Positions 13,601 to 34,565 of a stretch of 60,000 nt of DNA are shown here, piece by piece (the stretch's first letter is position 1; each line of letters starts with the position of its first letter). Source of the DNA: Lingula anatina (Eukaryota > Brachiopoda > Lingulata > Lingulida > Lingulidae); assembly GCF_001039355.2 (NCBI RefSeq), contig NW_019775481.1:100002-160001 (forward strand), read 5' to 3'. Below the pieces are notes generated by a model. It saw nothing but the letters and a program-made list of their open reading frames with translations, searched no databases and was not told the DNA's origin. Position numbers and translations under genes: made by a program.

Positions 13601-16600
13601 TTCAATCAACAGCTTATATTGAAATCGTTAACTTCTTGACTATATCTCCTGAAAAGAGGCTATTCGTCTTGATAGATTCATTCCCTGATGAAGATGCTCC
13701 AGACAGACATAGAGATATTGGAAGTAAACAATTCTAATATTAGCTGTTGATTGAAAATAAAATAATTGCATTCCTCTATACTTGGAACTTGAAATGGATT
13801 TAAATACAGTGCAAAATTTTGCTCTGAATGATTTTAAGTGCCTTTCGTTCAGGTGAACACACAAACCCTGATCTTTTCCTCTCTGAAAACAAAATCAATT
13901 TTAACCAAGTTTTGATTTGGTTATATTAATGGCCTCTTAGCAAGTTAAACGCTTTTGACATAAAACACACTTAGTTATACACGTGATCAATGCTTGCTTC
14001 CAGGATACATGGTTGGCTAAACGATCATTTTACAAATACATTCCATGATATAAATCCTACCCTCGGTCGCTTTTCGCTTTTATTTCCAACGCAGCGTATT
14101 ATACTCGTAACATGATACACAGATCAAATTCCATTAGAACAGCGTAATGTACGCTTTGCGTGATAGCCAAACATCACGTTCATGTCGACAGACAATTTCT
14201 GGGATTTTGATCCGTGGCTGACTGACTTCCGACATCTCCGAGGATATTTACTACAGTCTTGGATATTCCAAATTCCCCAGAACACAGCATTTAATCACGC
14301 CGTGTCTATACTGCTGGCTTTATTGATGAATGCCTTTATTTGTAGTACTGTCTGCGCTTCACTGATACCGTTTTTCTGTTATGGCCCTGGATAAATTGCC
14401 TAGATTAGTTCTTTATTTGTCAAGCTTCAAATAAATTCACTGATTTGCTTTAATACCTGGAAAACCCGTTACCTTGCAACAAAAAATAGATGGGAAAGGG
14501 CCATAATAGCAAAAAAATGTTAGTTGCTGCTCTTGCAAAGAAGTCTGTATTTCTGTGTAACATATCATTATATACTTATTTATATATATGAATGTTTGAG
14601 TAGGTATTAATCTTGAACGCAAAAAAAGAACTTTCTGAGGAAGTCGCCTTCCGACTGTCTTGTAGAAATGTTCGTAAATTTCTCCTTTAATTTGAGACTT
14701 TGGCGAGCAATGTTTCATGTGTACTTATGAATCTTACTCCATAGATTTAAAGAAACGTTGCAACATCTCCCTTCGTTTTCCTTTTATTCACTTTGGTATA
14801 GCTTCCTTACTTTTGTTTGTTATATTCAATTTTAAATTCTCTTATCCGTCTGTGGTAATTTGAAGTATGTGGAAAAAGAAAAGTAAGCCTATGTACGTGT
14901 ACATATAGATTTAAGTGGAAAGTTAATCAGTCATCTAGGCAATCTAGACTACAATAGTTTCGCACACTTACACGGTGCTCATGTATAATTTACCGTCAAT
15001 TGCCAATCATTGCTTAACAAATGCTGGCGGTATTATTTATGCATGAGAACGATATTATGATGTTCACCAAAGAGAAGCTATATTAAATTTCAATGGCAAA
15101 TTTCTCTTTTGGGGGGAAATTACATACATTTTAAGTCTAGACATTATCATAGTTACTGATATTTGAAGTGTACTCAGTGCATTTTTTTTTTCAAACATAA
15201 CATATATGTATCATGAAGTGCCCTTTAAACCAAAAACCCTTACAACAGAACGTTTACAATTAGGCAGTTTGCTAAAAAATAATGACAATTATCTTCATCG
15301 TAATCATGTTGCGTTTCTTCAAAATTAAAGATGAATGATCACCTTACTTGTTAGATAGGCGACTGCAATCAAACATCTTAGTTTTTATGCACTTATCTAA
15401 TAGACACATAAATTAGCCGTGGAAAGCTGGCTGTCTTTTCAAATGATATCATTCATCTTAATTATGCAAGATGAGCCAAAGCCAGAACACCGGTCTAAAT
15501 TCTTAGAAAAAATATGAGTCTGCTTTAAATCAAGATAATTTCAGTACTACTGGTCCAATTAAATGAAATATTGCGCCTGTTTTAAAACAGGAAATACAAG
15601 GCTAATTATTTGATTCAAACGGATTACTGTAGATTTATCTTAAAGTGATCTAGACTGATTTTTTCATGTAAACGTTAAGCCCCCATTTCGAGCTTTAGCC
15701 TTTTGTGAAACCAGCCAATGAGATTTAGGCCTGGATTTCTTACGTCATTAAGATAGGAATAACGACAGAGATCTAAGCGTTATTACGACCACGCATTTGC
15801 CGGTAAGCCACAAAGTTCAAAAACAGCAGAAACAATTCTTTTTTCGTACAAGGAACATCTGATTTTTTTTCAAAACCAATATTCTCTAATAATTAGCCTA
15901 TTCCTTTTTTCACCCAAGGTAAAAAAGCTAAAGCCATCGATTTTAGAGATTAACTTTTGGTTTGAATGATTGGGTAAAACTTCCTCAGCTGACAGAGTGC
16001 GTGGATATTTTACATTGTTTTCACATGCCTTAACATGGTGGAATTAAGCCACAAAGAGATTTTCTTTCCACTTTGAAATATAGCAAGTGTATCTGTTTAA
16101 TTTTTTTTAACAAATCCTGTCTGATTATTCTTAAATTACGTTTACTTGTTATACTAGAATATGTCATGACTAATATTTTTTCTGACTAAAAGCAAAAGAA
16201 GGATCAATGGCTTTACCCCCAAAGCTTTATCTTCGTTTTAACTTCTGCATGACTGCATGCGTTTTCTAAGGGCATACTTAATAATTACTTTTTTTAGAAA
16301 TGATAGGCCTCAAAGGAAAGTGGCATTTATATCTCGTCTTTATTAAGTAAGTTATGTCCAACTGCGTCGAACAAAAACCGTTGTATTCTGTTTTGTTAGC
16401 TTGCTTTTATTTCTTTTGGGCCATGGCTTCACCTAAGTGGGATTCCGGATTATTTGTCATATTCATGAATGGCTTCTGTCAGACTTGATTTTGGAAAGTA
16501 AATTTTAGGCACGAAATCTAATCTACTCCTTTAATAAAAGTCATTTAGGGGAAACTTAAGATAGCTAGGTAAAGTTACATGGATAAGTTGGATTTCTGAA

Positions 16601-18143
16601 TACAAAGGATTGGAAGAATATGATTCAAATTTAAGGATAAAATAGAACAGATATGCAGGACTGACATGCGTTAAAACGAACTAAAAAAGATATTTAATGT
16701 TTTGTTTTAATCACTTAGTAATATGTATCTGTGCAACGTTAACATAATCCAAATTTAACATAGGTGAAAAAATGCAAGCTATAAGCACCTAAATATTCTA
16801 GATGTGAATAGCATGTGATCAAACGGAAGGAATATTACATATATTTACTGCGTCTTAAACAATCCGAATACAACAAATATTGCAGTTTGAAATTCGGTTA
16901 TCGGCAAAATAATAAAGTCGCTTACGTCATTTTGTCTGACAGGTATAGATCAAACCATTAAATTGTTCTAGTGATAGGGGTGTCGTGTTACCGCATGATT
17001 ATATCTATATTATTGCTTTTGTTAATTATTTTATTGTTAATAAAGTTTGATAACAAAAATTTGAAAGCGTATTTTTGCATGTAAATAGAACACATCTTCA
17101 TCTTTCATGTGCAAAGGCAGTCATTAGCTTCAAAGAATGTTTCACAATTATGGTTAAAACTGATGGTAAAAGTACTGGTAGTCATTACCATCTTTTTTCC
17201 AAATCAAATTAATTTTCTTAACGAGGCAGGGTGACAGTCACTCTGCCTGATATTGGGTGTGATGAATGTAGTAATTAACCGAAAATTGTCTCATTCACTT
17301 ATGTGATTAATGGGTTGTATGAAGTGAAGTTTCATTAGCTTGTTGCTTCAGGCAAAGATACTGACTCGTAACGCAGTAATATCTGAGACATATTTCATAC
17401 ACAGAACGAAATACCAAACGTTGGGCTCAACTTCTACGGGAACTCTCGCCGAATGCAGTCAATTTAACAGATTAACACGCCTCATCCAGGCGTTGAGTAG
17501 GTTGCAGAAAAGGTAGTTTTATACGCGTACGCTGCAACCAAGGAAAGCGTGTTTATATGTTAAACTGGCTGCATTCAGCGAGAGTCCCCGCTGAGTTAGA
17601 TCGATCTAAGAAGACCGATAGTTTTAATGTGAATAAGCCCTAAGAATGAAGACATCAATGTGAAGTGACGTGGGTCAATTTGAAAGGGAAAATAACCTTG
17701 CCTTCAGTCCCGATAAGATACTCCTAAGACCTGTTCCCTTAATCTAATCCTGGATCCAGTGATGCTCTCCAACTCGATTCTCCCCTTATGATGCAGGAGT
17801 GCTGGTCGATATCAAACTATTGGTGCACGCTGGATAGATCGGCGCCTAGGGTTGTACAATATTTATGCGTATATTATGGGTATTTCAAAAGAGATCCTTG
17901 GGATTTGGGAAGTGTTCGGACCTCGGGTTGATGGCATGGCTTGCTTGATTGTATCATGTCTGAAAGGCGTCATACTAAAACAGACCTCGTAGCAAACCAT
18001 ATCGTTTGTTTCTATAGACTACCTTTTTTTATCTTTTTCTTTTCTTTAGGGGGAGCCTAGGCATATATTATATGAGACGTATAGTTATATACCCCCAGTA
18101 CTCATGTGTGTCATTTCTGTCGGATTCATGCATATACGTCTTG

Positions 18144-18180
<37 letters not shown>

Positions 18181-21100
18181 ATTTGGGGGGGGGGGGGGGG
18201 TGAGGGGGGTGAGTTGGGGAGTGTGACTTTTTTCGGCAAATATGTTTTAAGATAACACTTTCCGCACAGTGCATCTGTGAGTGGCAGACTTGTTACTTAG
18301 AGCAGGCAGCTATATCTGGTACTATGCCAAGCACTTACCAAACGTGTCATCAGTGTGGTATTTGGGAATTTCAATTCCCCGATTTAACATAAGAATGCTT
18401 AAGGCACAACGCGTGGAATTCTCAAACGTGAGTCAATTCGAAAATACGAGCTGTTATATTTCACAGCAACTACGTAAATCCATCTATCTTTTAAAAAAGC
18501 GGTTAAGTTCAACGTTAATGGCTATAGATGGTATGGATACATAATGTTGTTAAATAAACAAAATAGCATACCACAAATTTCCACTGTAGCGCGGTAACAT
18601 CAAGGTTTGCTCTTAGGAATCCTCGTCCGAGGCAAAAAGTCATTAAAGGTGAGGCGTAAACGGTATACAGTAGAATATAACGATATAATAGCAAATATAT
18701 GTGATACATGGTTCATGTTGGTGCGTCATCCAAAAAAGGAGTCTTCAGCAAATTGTTTGGAGTACATGCTGTATACTGAGGGTGATTGCAAGTAATATGC
18801 CCTTTGCGCTTTGCGCTTTGTGACGAAAAATGAAGATAAAAGTGTGCGTCTGAATGCAGTTTTTGTCATTACCGTTCCCCGACACCCAACACACACATAC
18901 ACATGCACATGCACGCATCCAGAGAGAGAGAGAAATTCAAATTAGAGAACCCTGTGTAGTAGTTTTGTCGGTAGCCCCTCTCTCTTTCAGGTAATTCTCT
19001 TTTTCAACTCTTATAACTGTAATATTATTTTCAGCTCAACGATCCAGATAACATATACCTGGACGAGAACGACCACACCCTGACAGTGGAGATCCACTGG
19101 CTGATGTCACACCTGTTGTACCAGGTGGAATACGGCAAGACGGACGACGTCCACAAGGTACAGCGGCACCAAATGAGGTAAGATTCAGGCATCCTGTACG
19201 CTATAGGGCCCGTTTCAAAAAACGAGCTAAGTTTTAGGACTTAACTAAGACTGCTAAACTCGCATGGTTAAGCCGACTTTATGAAGGTGGCTAACGGATA
19301 TTGGGCAAAAAAACGTCTCAGGGTCGATTTGTTTCACAACCATGGAAATTTTTGTCAGACATTAAAAACAATTTTTAACTTCCTCGACCAGTGTTTCATT
19401 GCGTGTGACGGAAAAAAGAAAGGTTAGCTGTAGACCAGAGATATTTTAATGTTTGTAACGAAATACATTATAAGATGTTTAAATATAAACGTGCTCAATA
19501 TTTCAATTATTAGTAGACCGAAAGTAAATAAAGAAAGATGGTTTAGTATAAGCCGACTATCCAAGTGTATTTATTTAAAACCAGAAAGGAAATAACAATT
19601 TCCTCAGTTGTTATAAATAGGTAAGATATAGATTAGGTTGAGCTAATAAAAACATGATACCACATGTATACAACATTAAATACGTGTATATATAGTACCA
19701 GTAAGCAAACGCCACCATTTCACACTGTAAAAAGAAATCAGCTTTAATGCAATCAAAATTTGATCAAAAGATTGACTTTCAAAAATTGATAAAAGATTAT
19801 TATAATTATAAAATGAGGAAAGCGGCCCCTTAGCATTATGTGAAACGCAAATAAGTTGGTTAACAAACTCATGTCAGGTGGTGATGATTCTTTTCAGTTT
19901 TACAGGACACTTGATAATTTACAGTCTGTATACTTTATTGAATACAGAGGTTAAAACAAATACAACATCTTCGAACTCATAATTGCTTCTAAGTATTGCT
20001 ACCGAGGATATATCTGCCGTAGGTGGTCGACAACTTCAAATGGCCAACATCTGATTTACAAATGCTTAAATTTAATGCATGTCGAGCGTTGTGTCGTAGC
20101 GATATTGCTGTACCGGTATGCTATGGAGGGTCTATCGTGTAAATTAATTAAGCAGAACATCAAAGTATGTCTCTAAGTGCCATTAGTGCCATTGTATGTG
20201 TTCAAACTTTGGATGACCCCTGCATAAGACTGGCTTTGAGAAACACGAATCACAGTCTCTCGTTCCTCAAATGGGTTTTCAAAACGAATCCAACAGCGCA
20301 TGGATTGTTAATACAGCCACCTTTATGATTGGTTTGAAAATCCAACGCACCGGTGTCGGTTTGATTAATAAAGTGTCTGATCTCCCGGCGGCGCTGCGTG
20401 ACGCGTGTTAGTCACTTTCGGAGGGCAATTCTGAGTGATGAATTACGTGGTTTATTTCAATTTCAAATGCACTGCTGTTTTCTGATTTATTGGGTGGAAT
20501 TTAGCGTCTATGCATGCATGAAGATGAAAACTGACATAAAGTGATGTTTCTTATCGTTCAATCAACAGAGATTCAATACATACACAAGAGGTTAGGCTGT
20601 GTCATGCAGTGGATGGGATGGGATTGCAGAATCGAAAATAACCACTTTAGAAACTTAGTTTCAAAGACGTAATAAGCCATATATGTATTACCTTGTGCCG
20701 ATTTTTTCGACGTTAAAGATTTCTGGGCTATAAATACATATCTTTGCGTTCATTTTTGTTTTACCTGACTTAGCAAAAGTTGCCGTTAAAAGGCATTTCG
20801 TTGAAATTTCGCGTCCAGTAAAAATTACTTTTGGTCTAGATCCGTTACTTTACTCCTCGTTAAAAATAGAAAGATAGATGTATTTAAGTTAAGTTATTTG
20901 AAAAACAAAACTGGTAGGGTTTGGATAAGAGATATATGCTGCGATAGCTACAAGAGGTTCCTAAAGGCGGGCAAATTTGTCACTAATACACTGTACCATT
21001 TGGGCAAACATTAAACTCTAAAAACACTTTAAGACCGGATAATTTGTTCGAATTAAGCGAAGATTCCACTTGGGTAGAATCCGCATCAATTTCAACCAAT

Positions 21101-23626
21101 GCCAAAAAAAAAAAAAAACATACAAGTTATGCGTAGTCGACTTTATTTGACACATTTGATTGATTAGAAGAAATATGATTATCCTTGTCCCATCTGTTGG
21201 AAAAACCACTAAGTGAATTACCCGTCCTAAATGTCCGGTCCATTAATATAACTGATTGAATTTCAGTAGATATATAAGTATGTGTCAGTTTTGGTCACTG
21301 GGAGTTAATCAACCCGCGCGCCTCCTCGTCAGTTTGACCGTGTAAATGCTCTTTTCAGCCAAGTTGGGTGAGGCTATCTTTGGCAGCTGTAGATGCCTTC
21401 TGAGCAAGACACGTGGGATTTGTTTTGCAAAAAGTCTGAGGTCAGTTTTTAACCAAAAATATTACCCGACCAATTCTTAATGGATTTGGCATTGTTTTGC
21501 AAAGAATCTCGAAGACCACTTATCTCGTTTTTAGTCTCTTAACTAATCCCCTTGAGTAAATTGTGGTTATTTTGACGACTGATTTTACTCTCAGTGGTGA
21601 CAACAGTCCATTTAGGGAAGTCAGATCCATTTATTGTGAGCCAATCATTCATAAAAGCCATTACACTATTACCGCAAAGTGGACATTGTTTAGTCAGCTA
21701 TCCAATTTAGTAGTCTAAAAATAGCCCATAGAATTTTACATGTAGATTTTTTTCTTGTAACGGACTCCTGATCACGAAAACCCACAACAGGTAACCGATT
21801 CAACTCCTTTGTTTGGGGTGCGTTTGGAAGAGTGTTGTACTGGGACCATAGATTTTTTATTTATTAAATAATTCATACCTCGGTTTACATATTTGATTAT
21901 TTATTTACTTATTAATTTTGAATGAGTATGGAAGCAGCTTCAAGTGCCGTGTTATATAAGAAAAATGGTATTGCCAAAATGTATGGAATACACCGATCCT
22001 AATAACGCACAAAACAAGCGTCCATTAAAGATTCAAATTTTATTGACTGCGTTTTTCTCAAGTAGGCCTACTAATTCATTTTTATGTACTATACGCAGAC
22101 GCCGCGATTTCCGAGACGCCGAGCAATGACACACGTAAAATTACCATAATCAAATTTACTTAAGTGGGCACAAAATGATATATGTATATCTTTCTCATAA
22201 CTGCATTCTGAAGCCGTAAGCTTAAGGTAGGCTAGTTCTATTTTATGGTGAAGTAGGCGAAGAGAAATTACTCAGTATCTGTGCCCACTCCAAATCATTT
22301 CCAGTTTCAGAGAGTTTGCTCACATGGAATCAGTAATGTAAGGCAGAAAACTTCTTATGTTGTAAAGGAGAGTTTCCACCAGTACTTTTAAAAACACACA
22401 GTAAGCGTTAAGCCATTCTAGAAAAAAAAGATTCTAAAAATTTTAGCAATATCCCCTTTATCAACAAGGCACATCATATCCGAAGCCACTCCAAACTCAA
22501 CGCCGGATTCACAGATCGTAATGTGTAAACGTGTTTGTATGTGGTATGCATGGAGATTCGTGGAGATTCAGAAAAAGTGTTCAGATCTCCAGGAAAATTA
22601 AATGTCTGCTACTTACTGTCAAACACGCTTATTGTATGCTTTTAAGGTAGGCGGAAAAACACAACCTCTGCCCACTCCATGATTTACGATCTATCTGAAA
22701 CTAATATATGTGCAATTGAAGCTGCATCACTTTTTCTGTGTAGGCAAAGCTAGAGGCTTAGGTGAGAAAAGAAACCGTCAGTGCTTTATAAAACATATCA
22801 GTGCTTTAAAAACATACATTGCACGTTGGACCGTTATAGGGCCTACAGCAAAAATAAAATTATAATTTTTCTGGATATTGCACGTCTTTGACCTCAATTA
22901 CCAAAATTTGTTTTGTCTCAAACTGTTCACAGAATTATGAATCATTACTCCGTTCTTGAGTTCCAAGTTTCGAAAAGCTTTTAGAGTCGCTCTTACGGCG
23001 AGAGAGACTGATAAACTGCATTCGTGACGGGAAAGATTAGGAATACGGAACTCGACAACGGGTTTATGAATCGTTATCCACTCAACTGGTTTGGGTAGGG
23101 AAAGGGAAAATTGCTGGGATTTCCAAGAAATTTATTTTTTGTGCTATATAAAGGAGCTTTTAACTTTCATTATACCGCCTCACTTATGGTGATCCCTATG
23201 TTAGGTTATGTCCCCTGGTACTGCCCCGTGTCCCAAATGAAATTACGGAGGCAATCTGTAATGACGCTGTGCGTTTTCTATACCATGTCAGGTCAAGTTA
23301 AGTTCTTTTCGCTCAACTGTGCGCTGAAGTAAAGTGGGCGAGCTTGATTAACCCTTTCAGGGGCTTAAATTAAAACTTAAATACTAAATGTTACGTGAAT
23401 AAATTTGCATGCATCACGCAATTTCTCATAGGTCATTTTCTTTTTTTCTTATTCCCAACATAGACATGTACCTAGCTTGTTTTCTGTATTTTTTTTCAGT
23501 CGGGAACTATTGGCTCTTCAAGCTGAAAACTATTCTCTGGAAAAACAGCTGCACAGTTACCAGCAAGCCATAGCCAAGAAAGATTCCAAAGGCCGCTATT
23601 CTGAGGACGGGTCACTGGAGGATTAA
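545..23626 (+). CDS. Tandem MATH-domain protein with C-terminal coiled coil (3 exons)
   Basis: Coding exons are 545-1660, 19035-19177 and 23500-23626, which join in phase (1116+143+127 nt) to give 461 residues plus TAA. Residues about 19-145 look like a MATH (TRAF-like) domain: an FTF strand near 19, a central W46, and the closing pattern PHFIEIEELI near 109-118 followed by GDFMVEVEL. Residues about 168-405 look like a second, longer MATH-like domain. It opens with HFHFGDSDW and closes in exon 2 with DENDHTLTVEIHW. Residues about 405-450 are a charged, leucine-rich coiled coil (RELLALQAENYSLEKQL). The start at 545 is chosen for its good context (A at -3, G at +4) and because the in-frame codons from 416 to 544 do not look coding. 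MATH domains bind peptides on receptors or ubiquitin-ligase partners, so an adaptor role is inferred. There is no RING, BTB or protease domain. I do not recognise an orthologue. Confidence 0.85.
5273..5335. repeat. Alternating purine-pyrimidine (GC)n(CA)n tract
   Basis: About 60 bp of nearly unbroken alternation: CGCG repeats, then (CA)n, then GTATGTATGCGTGCG. This is the classic Z-DNA-prone composition. Confidence 0.9.
8637..8866. repeat. Minisatellite, five units of about 46 bp
   Basis: Five tandem units share GGCACCAAGCATTGCCTGGG and TTGTGTGAGACACCATT. The outer two units are more diverged than the central three. Since 46 is not a multiple of three, the repeat reads open in shifting frames on the minus strand; those ORFs are artefacts. 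Confidence 0.95.
12203..12413. mobile_element. Foldback (palindromic) MITE-like element
   Basis: Arms 12231-12262 and 12349-12380 are inverted copies (both contain GCTTAAG and CTAAATTGC or its complement). A second nested pair (GTCTGGCACGCTTACTGAAG against its complement at about 12318-12340) extends the hairpin almost to the loop, ACGAAAGTTAATTGCCCCCT. Outer flanks carry TAGATCGATC-like ends. The loop sequence recurs at about 52820. Confidence 0.8.
13262..13545. repeat. Dispersed repeat, copy 3 (diverged, rearranged centre)
   Basis: Both ends match the repeat at 30996 and 35242: the left end (AAACAACGCATAGAAA then ATTCTATTTTACC) and the right end (TTAAGAGATTATTACAAAAAA through GGTAAGTATGGGAAAA to CCAAAACGAACAGTTGTTAT). 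The central ~380 bp of the other copies is replaced here by 90 bp that read as an exon on the minus strand. Confidence 0.7.
13313..13402 (-). CDS. Exon-like segment, 30 codons, unidentified
   Basis: On the minus strand an acceptor-like sequence (ATCTCTTAAAAG) and a donor GAAG|GTAAAA bound 90 nt that are open in one frame and symmetric (phase 1 to phase 1). The peptide reads YDGGAAIYEGPRGLMAQRYQ followed by NNGDKRYFEG, with a balanced, protein-like composition unlike the surrounding intron. I do not recognise a family. It lies inside intron 1 of the MATH gene on the opposite strand and in the middle of a dispersed repeat, so it may be a captured exon, a gene remnant or chance. Confidence 0.35.
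17423..17640. mobile_element. Foldback MITE (GGGC ends, TAGATCGATC internal)
   Basis: Terminal GGGCTCAACTTC pairs with GAATAAGCCC. The internal arm GAACTCTCGCCGAATGCAGT pairs with CTGCATTCAGCGAGAGTCCC, and AACAGATTAACACGC pairs with GCGTGTTTATATGTT. Sister copies are at 52514 and 57007. No coding capacity. Confidence 0.85.
18147..18210. repeat. (CT)n then poly-G simple sequence
   Basis: About 28 bp of CT repeat followed by a run of 16 G and further G-runs. The adjacent GGGG blocks could form a quadruplex. Confidence 0.9.
19035..19177 (+). CDS. MATH gene exon 2
   Basis: The acceptor is TTTTCAG ending at 19034 and the donor is AG|GTAAGA at 19178. The 143-nt exon continues exon 1 in phase 0 with LNDPDNIYLDEND and HTLTVEIHW. 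This is the expected last strand of a MATH fold (a segment before the end that reads as D-x-L-x-V/I-x-I). It is more GC-rich and codon-like than its surroundings, and has no ATG-initiated alternative. Confidence 0.85.
19178..23499 (+). other. MATH gene intron 2 (4.3 kb)
   Basis: AT-rich intron with no exon candidates that I can support. Just after the donor, at about 19206, a GGGCCCGTTTCAAAAAACG sequence resembles one end of a MITE, but no matching partner end is clear. Confidence 0.7.
23500..23626 (+). CDS. MATH gene exon 3 (terminal, coiled coil)
   Basis: A textbook acceptor (a long T tract then CAG ending at 23499) opens the exon. The two-base phase carried from exon 2 gives S-RELLALQAENYSLEKQL and so on, ending ...SEDGSLED-TAA at 23624-23626. 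Regularly spaced leucines among E, K and Q residues predict a short coiled coil, as in the oligomerisation stalks of TRAF-type proteins. The acidic tail after it is probably disordered. Confidence 0.83.
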
Positions 23627-23790
23627 CAGATAACGGGAAAAAAATTAACGAGGAGGAATTAACAGATTGCCAAAGAATTCGTGAACTGCGGATTCCCAAG
23701 GGTTTAACAGATTGCGGAAGAATATGTAAACAGCGGAAAACAGGAGAAGCAACAGGTTGTTGAATGGTCAACAGATTACGGCACATTTAG
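23619..23790 (+). repeat. Degenerate tandem repeat over the MATH stop codon and 3'UTR
   Basis: The core TTAACAGATTGCGG recurs loosely at about 23622, 23659, 23702, 23749 (as CAACAGGTTG) and 23768, with weaker relatives further on (ATCAGGTTGCGGG at 23830). Spacing is roughly 40-50 bp. The first unit contains the TAA stop of the MATH gene. Confidence 0.55.
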
Positions 23791-25895
23791 TGTACTGTAA
23801 TTACTCTTAAATCTACGGACTTCTGGGGAATCAGGTTGCGGGAAAATACTTATTTAAGGCGACTCTGACAAGAAGATCAACGGATCCCTGTAGAACTAAA
23901 CGATTGGCAAGTGACTTAAGGACAAGCATTCCTTGACGTATGGCGACCATAAAAAGGCTACTCTTCTTCCCCGTGGAATGTTCCAAATGTAGACCCTCGG
24001 GGACAGACGGATACAAGAATAATTAGCACATATCAAGAAGATAAGTGTAGAGGATTCGACCGATCAGTTTAAAGCTTTCAAAGACCAAAGTAATTCTTGG
24101 AATCACTCACGGAAAGATGGGTAAAAGGAGGTTTGGCTTATTTCTGAGGAATCAACGGATGATAGATGGTGTATCGAATAATTTCAGATATTCAGGCTGT
24201 TGTTGGAATGGTCCCCATCCTTTAGTAAGATAGATTTTAAATGACAGTGCTAAAAGATGAACTACGAGTTGACGAATAGTTGTAGATTTAACGTATGACT
24301 TGAAGAACGGCTCAGCTCTTAGGGATTAATGACATTAATATATTGCCCGATTCATTCTGACAATCAATATCAGTTAATACGTTGATGCTCTTTTTATACA
24401 TTATCAGCATTGCAATACGTTTAAATAGTGACTCATATACAATATTGGAGTCGGCTTGTGGTCAAATAATTGCACAAATATATTCGCGCACTCGATTGCA
24501 CAAAATTCTGTCTAAATAGGATTACTTTTTTCAAAGCTTTTTTCTCTTCGAAATGCATACTTACACAAAGACCAACGACATCATTTTGGCTTTACAGTGA
24601 GTCTTTGATCAAAACTAATCTGTAGCCAATCTTATTCACCCGTTTGGTCGTGATGCTAATGGCTATCATAAGCCTTTTGACGGTAGTTAAAAGAAAAAGA
24701 GAAAAAGAAACACCCAAGGGAGGTAGTAAGCATGAGAAGAGATTCTTTCATCTTATATTTAAACCTATTACATTGGTTGTGAAAAGAGTGAAAATCAAAA
24801 TTCGGGAGATTTGATTTTTAGACTCGAACTTCAGAGGCCGTATGAACTTCCTCTGTGTTCATTCCTTTGCCAAAAAATGTCTTCATATGTATACATTATT
24901 TTATCAAGAAGACAAAGAATTACCCATCTGATAGACCCATGTTTACATTTTCATTGCTTGAAGTTTCAACTCTTTATCATCTTTGTTTATTAAACATTAT
25001 AACAAAACACGTCTTAGTGCGTTCTGAAACATGCTACATCATAGTGACAGATGTCTACTGAGACGTTTCAAATCTATAAATTATTTCAAAACGATAAACG
25101 TACTCAACCGTTTGACCTTACAGCGATTACATGCTTTTTATGAAATAATAATGTTATTGTTAATAGTGTCCATATTCGTCTAGATTAATATCCCGAACTG
25201 GCAGAAATCCTTATGGCATGCAAAATAAAGATTTCGTTTCACTTCAACTCATTGTTTAAAGTACACTACAGTTGCCTGGCTAGCAGTCCGCTAGAAGCCA
25301 AGAACGGTTCTCCACGTGTTGAGATGAGGTCCAAAGTCCAACATGTAACAACTACCGTCTCTTCGTTTTTCTGTTGAACATGCCTTCGCTAAAAAAGGAA
25401 CAACGGAATATACTATAATGGATGTAATAACTTAATAGTCTCTTTGTACTTAAATAAGAACAACATGTCCAGTATAACACATATGTCTATAACACATATA
25501 TTAAATGTTTTGGGCGTAGCACAATCACACGGCTCAACAAAAACAATTATACCGATATAATTATATTTTTGGCTCAAGATATTTCATTTTTGTTTTTAAT
25601 TTTCTGACAACGCTGTTCGTGTGACATGTGTGACATTGATACTTCAAACTCAGTGCATGTATGTGTGTTCGCGCTGACTTGGGTGCATGCTTTACTGTCC
25701 GTACATGCCACTGTACCTGCATGCGTATGCTTTGAAATTTACTTAAGCTTGCGTCACATACAGATATACATATGTGTATGTATGAAAAGTTCAATGCTGG
25801 CAGAAAAAAACTATAACCAGAGCTGTCATGTCTGTCTGAATCTCAATTCAATAAACTGACAAATGTTCTCTATATAAAACACATACACTAGTAAC
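23627..25895. other. Convergent 3' intergenic region
   Basis: Lies between the stop codons of the MATH gene (plus) and NBN (minus). Candidate poly(A) signals are AATAAA at 25224-25229 for the plus strand and its complement TTTATT at 24986-24991 for NBN. These are only guesses, and they would make the two transcripts overlap at their 3' ends. No further gene seen. Confidence 0.5.
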
Positions 25896-34517
<8,622 letters not shown>

Positions 34518-34555
34518 CTCCTTAGGTTGGGAAATCAAACATGGAGGGAGGAATA

Positions 34556-34565
34556 GTCACGTGAC
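34556..34565. promoter_or_regulatory. Palindromic E-box GTCACGTGAC upstream of NBN
   Basis: A perfect 10-bp palindrome centred on CACGTG, 39-48 bp upstream of the NBN ATG. This is the preferred site shape of bHLH-zipper factors (USF, MYC/MAX, MITF/TFE). It is on the promoter or 5'UTR side of NBN; function is inferred from position. Confidence 0.5.

Larger units (their letters stand above)
1661..19034 (+). other. MATH gene intron 1 (17.4 kb)
   Basis: A very long intron of AT-rich sequence. I recognise in it a GC/CA microsatellite (5273), a 46-bp minisatellite (8637), foldback elements (12203, 17423), a degenerate repeat copy (13262) with an exon-like segment on the minus strand, and a CT/G simple-sequence tract (18147). 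The remaining stretches show only short chance ORFs. Confidence 0.7.

Noticed and set aside
19206-19310. GGGCCCGTTTC sequence as a complete MITE
   Set aside because: Only one end is recognisable; no convincing inverted partner or duplication.
23096-23160. Further copy of the 650-bp repeat end (also at about 51780)
   Set aside because: Only loose resemblance to GGAAAATTGCC...TTCCAGGAAA; too short and diverged to call.
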